Assembly: GCA_020427625.1 (NCBI GenBank)
Contig: JAGQOI010000111.1
Coordinates: 1 to 5,537 of the forward strand
Source of the DNA: Phycisphaerales bacterium
GTDB taxonomy: Bacteria; Planctomycetota; Phycisphaerae; Phycisphaerales; SM1A02
DNA length: 5,537 bases
Reading direction: 5' to 3'
The first letter of the stretch is position 1, and every line of letters starts with the position of its first letter. The notes under the pieces were generated by a model that was given only the letters and a program-made list of their open reading frames with translations, was not told where the DNA came from and ran no database searches. Of the stretch, positions 1 through 5,537 are shown in pieces. A program made the position numbers and the translations under genes.

Positions 1-277
1 AGCACCACCATCGTGCCGCCCACGGCGACGTGCTCGACGAGTCCGGCAAGCGAGCGGCCGAGCGTCTTCCACACGGCGCGCTCGTCGGTGCCGTCAAAGA
101 GCACTTCGTACCCGTCGGCGCCCTTCACGACGCCGAGCGAGCGGAGGTCGCGGGACAGGGTCGCCTGGGTCGTCGTGATCGACTCGGCCGCCAGCAGATC
201 GAGCAGTTGCTCCTGGCTGTCGATGCGGTTGCGGCCGACGAGTTCGACGATCCGCCGACGTCGGGCGTCGCGCGAGG

Positions 278-281
<4 letters not shown>
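1..281 (-). CDS. argR: Arginine repressor ArgR, N-terminal part (runs off the left edge)
   Basis: I translated this minus-strand frame by hand; it is open from a GTG at 281 to the window edge, giving 93 complete codons of a protein usually about 150 residues long. Residues 5-58 match the ArgR winged-helix DNA-binding domain: RRRRIVELV, then IDSQEQLLDLLAAE, then TTTQATLSRDLRSLGVVKG. The Q39-A-T-L-S43-R44-D45 block is the recognition helix, and its Ser-Arg pair contacts the operator in characterised ArgR proteins. Residues from about 68 on (KTLGRSLAGLVEHVAVGGTMVV) begin the C-terminal domain that forms hexamers and binds arginine; the arginine-binding residues lie outside the window. In known systems ArgR with arginine represses arginine biosynthesis genes and often its own. 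The start is chosen because GTG overlaps the upstream stop (GTGA) and a GAGGA lies 9 bases before it. Family call is strong; its regulon here is unknown. Confidence 0.9.
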
Positions 282-2162
<1,881 letters not shown>

Positions 2163-2173
<11 letters not shown>

Positions 2174-4988
2174 GGCGCGCCACCTCCGACGGCCGGGCCG
2201 CCGCTGCGGGAAGTTCGAAGGCGTCCGGGCGCTGGAGGTCGTGGATCACGACGTCCTCGGCGGCGTGACTTGCCGCCGGGTAGCGGTCCCGGGCGAGGCG
2301 CACGGCGCGATCCCGCGCGTTGTCGTCGGGCTTGTACTTCGCATGCAGGGCGGCGTGCCGGAGTTCGGCCTCGTGATCACCGAGGTCGCGACTGACGAGT
2401 TGGAGTCCGTAGTGCGCCTCGACCATCTCGGGATCGAATGCGAGCGCCTTCTCGAACCATCGTCCGGCCTCGCGCATGGCGTCGCGGCGGGTCTCGCCGC
2501 GATCGAGAAGGGCTCGCTGGTACAGGACGGATCCGAGTTCGGCGAGGACGCGGTAGTCGTGCGAGAAGTCGAACCCGCGCGCGATCCCCTCCGGGAACCG
2601 GTTCTCCGCGAGGGTCATGAGGTTGTCGACGACGCGATCGAGGTCGCCGTTGCGACGGGCGATCTGGGCGCCGAACCACGCGATCGACCAGGGGTTCGCG
2701 GGCGGATCGAAGTTCGCGGCTCGGCGCAGCGCCTCGGGCGCATCGACGTCGACGCGCCCCTCGTCGATGTACACGCGGGCGAGGTTCACCGGTCCGTCGG
2801 GCCGTCCCATCGCCTCGACCCGCCGGAACGCCTCCTCGGCCTGCCGGAAGAGCCGCGTCCGCAGCAGCGCGATGCCGTAGTCGTTCCAGCGCTGCCAGTC
2901 GGGCGTGATCGGCGACGGCTCGTTGTAGACGTCGCCGTCGACGCCGGCGACCGCGAACCGCATCGTGTCCGACGCGATCGTCACGATCGGCAGATCGTTC
3001 ACGTACCGTTCGTCGCCGGTCACGAGGCGCATGTACTCGGTGTCGAACTTGCGGTAGCGGAGATGCACCTCGACATCGATCGGCGCGTCGACGTCCGCCG
3101 GGACGGCGAGCCGGTAGTGCACGATGTCCGCGGCACCGGGCGGGATCTGGTTGTTGTACAGCGGCGTGAAGATGTCCTGCGCGTTGCGGCGGTTGATGCG
3201 GTAGCCGTCGCGATCGAGGACGAACGCATTGACGAAGTGCGACCACGGGTCGACGGTGCGATCGGTCGGATCAAGCCCGCCGCTGCGCCCGATGATGCGG
3301 TCGCCGGCGCGGACGGTGATGTCGAGCCAGACCTCGTTCGAGTCCGCGGTGCCCTGCGTGAAGATGTGCCCGAGGCGCATCGTGCGGATGACGGTCTCCA
3401 GCAGGTACGTGCGGCCGGGCACGAGGGTCGCCGCCTCGGGACGCAGCGGCGCCGTGAGCGCACCGTCGACCGCGCCGTCCTCGCGGACGCCGAAGAGGTC
3501 GACCCGGAGCGACCCGGTGAGGAACTCGCGGTGGGCGGCGATCGCCATCTCCGGATCGCGCATCTCGACCATGGTCGGAATCGCCGTGTTCGCGCTCGGG
3601 AACAGGTGGTCATGGACCTTGAGCGTGCCGGAGTCGTCGAGGTGCTTCGCGCCGAAGTCGTTCGAGGCGACCGTCGGCATGTGACAGCCGTTGCAGTTCG
3701 TCTCGGCCTTCGGGGGATAGTAGAAGCTCGTGACGCCGAACCCCGATACGCCGCTCAGGAGGAACGCGTCGTAATGGTTCTGGCCGCGGAGCCACTTGTA
3801 GCCGTTGAGCTCCTCCGGCAGGTGGACCTTGTGGCAGGTGCCGCAGAATTCCGCCGTCCGGTGCAGCGGCTTCAGGAACGTCTTCTTGTGGAAGTCCGGC
3901 TTCGCCTTGACGAGTTGCCGGTTGACCCACTTGAGGAAGCCGTTCTCGCTGAAGGTGAACGGGTAGTGGATCGGCTCGTCGATCGTGAAGTCCGAGTTCC
4001 CCCGCGGCGAGTTCACGTGCGTGATCGCATGACAGGACGTGCACGTGACGCCGGCGCGCCCCAGCGGGTCGGAGGCGAGGTCGTAGTCCGGATCATCGAA
4101 CTTCGGGTCGTCGAATCCGCCGCTGAAGAACGGCACCGGGTCGTGACAGCCCGCGCAGAACCGCGATGCCTGCACCGATCCGTCGCGCTCGAACACCGCG
4201 CGGCGGGTCTCCCGCACGCTGAAGAAGTACGGCGGGTTGTTGAACGAACTGAACCGGTGCACGCTGTGCGACCACGCGTCGTGGATGTCGGCGTGGCACT
4301 CGAGGCAGTACTTGTCGTTGTCGAGCACGCGGGCCGGAATGAAGTTGCCGCTCACGGTCCGGGCGAGCGACGGCTGGAAGTACTGATCGCCCTTCGGATT
4401 GCCGACGACGTTCCAGAGGCGGGGATCCTGCGTCTGAAGCACGAGCATGACCGTGATGAACACGCCGGCGAGGCTCGCCCAGGTCAGGCCGACCCGCCAC
4501 TTGATCCGACGACCCGCCAGCCGGTGCAGCACGAACAGCCACGCGGCGACGAACGGACAGATCACGTGCAGCCAGTACGCGATCCGCCGGATCGTCGGAT
4601 CCTTGATCACGAGCACATCGCCCATCCGCATGAGGACGTAGCCCGTGACGAGCAGCGCGATCGCGACGGCGAACAGACCGTACCCGACGCGGATCGCCCG
4701 GCGGTTCGGGCGGTTCCGGGCGTTGCGCAGATGAAGGATGCCGAAGATGATCACCGGCAGCGTGATGAGCAGGCCGAGCCCGAGATGGACCACCATCATC
4801 CACAGGTAGAAGAGGTTCTCGTAGGAGAACCCCTTGAGCCACCCGGCGAAGGTGATCGCACCGAGATAGGCGGAGTTGGCCGCGAGCAGGGCGAACAGGG
4901 CGAACACGACCGCGAGCAGACGACGCAGACGCGGCCCCACGACCGGCACGTAGCGTCGACGACCCGGCTGCGGGGAAGGTGGCGTCAT
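2163..4988 (-). CDS. Five-haem membrane-anchored c-type cytochrome with b-type-like helix bundle and C-terminal TPRs
   Basis: A 941-residue protein from the ATG at 4988. Five membrane helices lie at about 24-48, 59-86, 101-122, 135-155 and 167-185. Arg-rich loops after helices 2 and 4 (RNARNRPNRR, RLAGRRIKWR) place the N-terminus inside and the rest in the periplasm. Helices 2 and 4 carry H68/H86 and H141/H155, possible b-haem ligands. Five c-haem sites follow: CLECH (228), CAGCH (278), CTSCH (316), CGTCH (382) and CNGCH (432), with many spare histidines as distal ligands. Residues about 483-674 are a beta-rich region (GHIFTQGTADSNEVWLD, DPWSHFVNAF, PLYNNQIPPGAADIVHYRL), and 700-890 contain TPR-like helices. 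Likely role: carrying quinol electrons to periplasmic haems; substrate unknown. The start is chosen because GGGAG lies 8 bases upstream; ATGs at 5042 (959 residues) and 5030 lack a Shine-Dalgarno. It overlaps the next gene by 11 bases. Confidence 0.9.
2182..2187 (-). promoter_or_regulatory. Strong Shine-Dalgarno of the CRTAC1-type gene
   Basis: The minus strand reads GGAGGT at 2187-2182, 8 bases before the ATG at 2173. It lies within the 3' end of the cytochrome gene. It fixes the start of the downstream gene and suggests efficient reinitiation. Confidence 0.75.
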
Positions 4989-4996
4989 GCTCTGGT

Positions 4997-5001
4997 CTCC
5001 C
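4997..5001 (-). promoter_or_regulatory. Shine-Dalgarno deciding the cytochrome start
   Basis: The minus strand reads GGGAG at 5001-4997, 8 bases before the ATG at 4988. No comparable purine run precedes the in-frame ATGs at 5030 and 5042, so 4988 is the preferred start. Confidence 0.6.
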
Positions 5002-5027
5002 GGATCCGGATCGATCGGACCATCATC

Positions 5028-5050
5028 CATCGGCGTCGTCATCGGCGTCG
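5028..5050. repeat. Two-copy direct repeat, 11 bases with a 12-base period
   Basis: CATCGGCGTCG occurs at 5028-5038 and again at 5040-5050. On the minus strand each copy ends in an ATG (5042 and 5030), so the two upstream in-frame start codons of the cytochrome are products of the repeat. This weakens the case for either as the real start. Confidence 0.6.
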
Positions 5051-5062
5051 CGCGATCGCGCG
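5049..5062. repeat. Perfect 14-base palindrome in the operon leader
   Basis: CGCGCGATCGCGCG is self-complementary and lies between the candidate transcription start (about 5107) and the preferred start codon. With no loop it is a poor RNA hairpin but a possible protein site; in GC-rich DNA such a sequence could be chance. Confidence 0.35.
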
Positions 5063-5113
5063 CCGAACGCGATCGTCCATCGACCGTATCGGCCGCCCAC
5101 TGTTCGACATGCC

Positions 5114-5141
5114 ATGATATCCGGCCGGTATGTGATCACAA
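5114..5141 (-). promoter_or_regulatory. Candidate sigma70-like promoter of the cytochrome-CRTAC1-argR operon
   Basis: On the minus strand TTGTGA (5141-5136, 4 of 6 matches to TTGACA) is followed after 16 bases by TATCAT (5119-5114, 5 of 6 to TATAAT). Transcription would begin near 5107, giving a leader of about 120 bases to the ATG at 4988. It is the best hexamer pair with legal spacing in the gap. A second -10-like TATAGT at 5172-5167 has no -35 at a usable distance. The prediction is by eye only. Confidence 0.4.
5131..5140. promoter_or_regulatory. Perfect 10-base palindrome TGTGATCACA over the -35 element, possible operator
   Basis: TGTGATCACA is self-complementary and covers five of the six bases of the candidate -35 hexamer, a position where a bound regulator would block RNA polymerase. 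The half-site TGTGA resembles that of CRP-family proteins, but those need about six bases between halves and here there are none. The regulator is unknown; the longest AT-rich stretch in the window makes a chance palindrome possible. Confidence 0.3.
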
Positions 5142-5188
5142 GGGCCTTCTGACCAAAACTGAAATGACTATATGCGGTGCTTATTCAC

Positions 5189-5537
5189 TCATGGTCGCCA
5201 ATATTGATAGCGGGTCCGAGAGCGATCATGGGCTCGATCGCCGCTCGGGGCGTTCGGATCGCGGCTCGGGACGGGCTCGAGCGACTCGCCCGTCCGCGTA
5301 TACAGATCCATGTCCTTGCACCAGCCCGACGACCGCAGGACGAACCGACGCGTCCAGCCCGGCTGCACATCCGGCAGCCCCGCGGCATCGAACGCGAGCC
5401 TCACGCCCTCGCCGGGACCGAAGATCGCCAACGTATCGTCCGCGGCCGACACGAGGGCCGTCACGTCGCCGAACGCCGTGTACCACCCGCGCAGGTCACG
5501 CGTGTCCCACAGCCCCGCCCGACGCGAATCGTCGTAG
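5189..5537 (-). CDS. CRTAC1/ASPIC-UnbV-like protein, C-terminal end (runs off the right edge)
   Basis: The minus-strand frame is open from the right edge to a TGA at 5191-5189, leaving about 115 residues of the C-terminus; the true start is outside the window. The readable segment is YDDSRRAGLWDTRDLRGWYT, then FGDVTALVSAADDTLAIFG, PGEGVRLAFDAAGLPDVQPG, WTRRFVLRSSGWCKDMDLYT and RTGESLEPVP. From memory this pattern (a GDV..L.. strand, a PG.GV.L.FDA turn, WTR.FVL...GWCKDMDL, EP.P) is the C-terminal extension of long FG-GAP/ASPIC-UnbV proteins. No calcium-loop repeat or ASPIC core is visible, so the assignment rests on that tail alone. The GTG at 5464 is internal, not a start. It runs in the same direction as the cytochrome gene, 200 bases away, and may belong to the same functional cluster. 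Confidence 0.7.
   Translation of the reverse strand, partial: YDDSRRAGLWDTRDLRGWYTAFGDVTALVSAADDTLAIFGPGEGVRLAFDAAGLPDVQPGWTRRFVLRSSGWCKDMDLYTRTGESLEPVPSRDPNAPSGDRAHDRSRTRYQYWRP

Larger units (their letters stand above)
4989..5188. other. Intergenic region with AT-rich core
   Basis: This 200-base gap separates two co-directional genes. By count 5101-5210 is 45% G+C (50 of 110), against about 68% in a coding sample (4501-4560), as expected for a promoter region. The part next to the cytochrome (4989-5100) is GC-rich leader sequence. I see no stem followed by a T run on the minus strand after the stop at 5189, so no intrinsic terminator for the upstream gene can be called. Confidence 0.7.

Noticed and set aside
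4093..4842. Second minus-strand frame of 249 codons inside the cytochrome gene, and others at 406-1023, 2377-3246, 3020-3613 and 3610-4044
   Set aside because: These are Arg/Ser/Ala-rich shifted-frame translations of the real genes. The haem motifs, membrane helices and propeller repeats are all in the annotated frames.
5131..5140. Binding site for CRP or FNR
   Set aside because: The halves TGTGA and TCACA abut; CRP and FNR sites need several bases between halves.
5140..5190. Intrinsic terminator after the upstream gene
   Set aside because: AAGGGCCTT near 5140-5148 is not a true inverted repeat and no T run follows on the minus strand.
5185..5388. Frameshift in the end of the upstream gene, since another frame stays open to a stop at 5185
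   Set aside because: The chosen frame stays plausible to its end (TRYQYW near the stop, as in some relatives I recall), while the other frame gives Arg/Ser-rich sequence over the conserved GWCKDMDL region.

Overview
The window is GC-rich (about 68% G+C in a counted 60-base coding stretch, 4501-4560). It carries four protein-coding genes, all on the minus strand, and no RNA genes, mobile elements or CRISPR arrays that I can see. In minus-strand order they are: (1) the C-terminal end of a CRTAC1/ASPIC-UnbV-like protein entering from the right edge (5537-5189); (2) a membrane-anchored five-haem c-type cytochrome with a C-terminal TPR region (start 4988, stop 2163); (3) a membrane-anchored FG-GAP/VCBS repeat protein with an ASPIC/UnbV domain, CRTAC1 family (2173-278); (4) the N-terminal two thirds of an arginine repressor, ArgR (281 to the left edge).

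Genes 2, 3 and 4 are tightly packed. Gene 3 starts 11 bases inside the end of gene 2, and argR starts on a GTG sharing four bases (GTGA) with the stop of gene 3. Each of the three starts has a purine-rich Shine-Dalgarno-like sequence 8-9 bases upstream, so a translationally coupled operon is the simplest reading. The 200-base gap between genes 1 and 2 holds an AT-richer stretch (5101-5210, 45% G+C by count) with a sigma70-like promoter candidate, a perfect 10-base palindrome over its -35 element, and a GC-rich leader containing an 11-base direct repeat and a 14-base palindrome.

Functionally, the cytochrome looks like a quinol-to-periplasm electron-transfer protein. It has five membrane helices, two of which carry histidines that could hold two b haems, then five CxxCH c-haem sites, a beta-rich region and TPRs. 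CRTAC1-type beta-propeller proteins on both sides suggest an extracytoplasmic redox or binding module of unknown substrate. The presence of argR at the end of the operon is the odd element: it may be read-through into an arginine gene cluster beyond the window, or real co-regulation.

The organism cannot be named from this sequence. High GC, CRTAC1 proteins paired with multihaem cytochromes, and an ArgR of the common bacterial type would fit an uncultured Acidobacteriota, Planctomycetota, Gemmatimonadota or similar environmental lineage (inference, low confidence).
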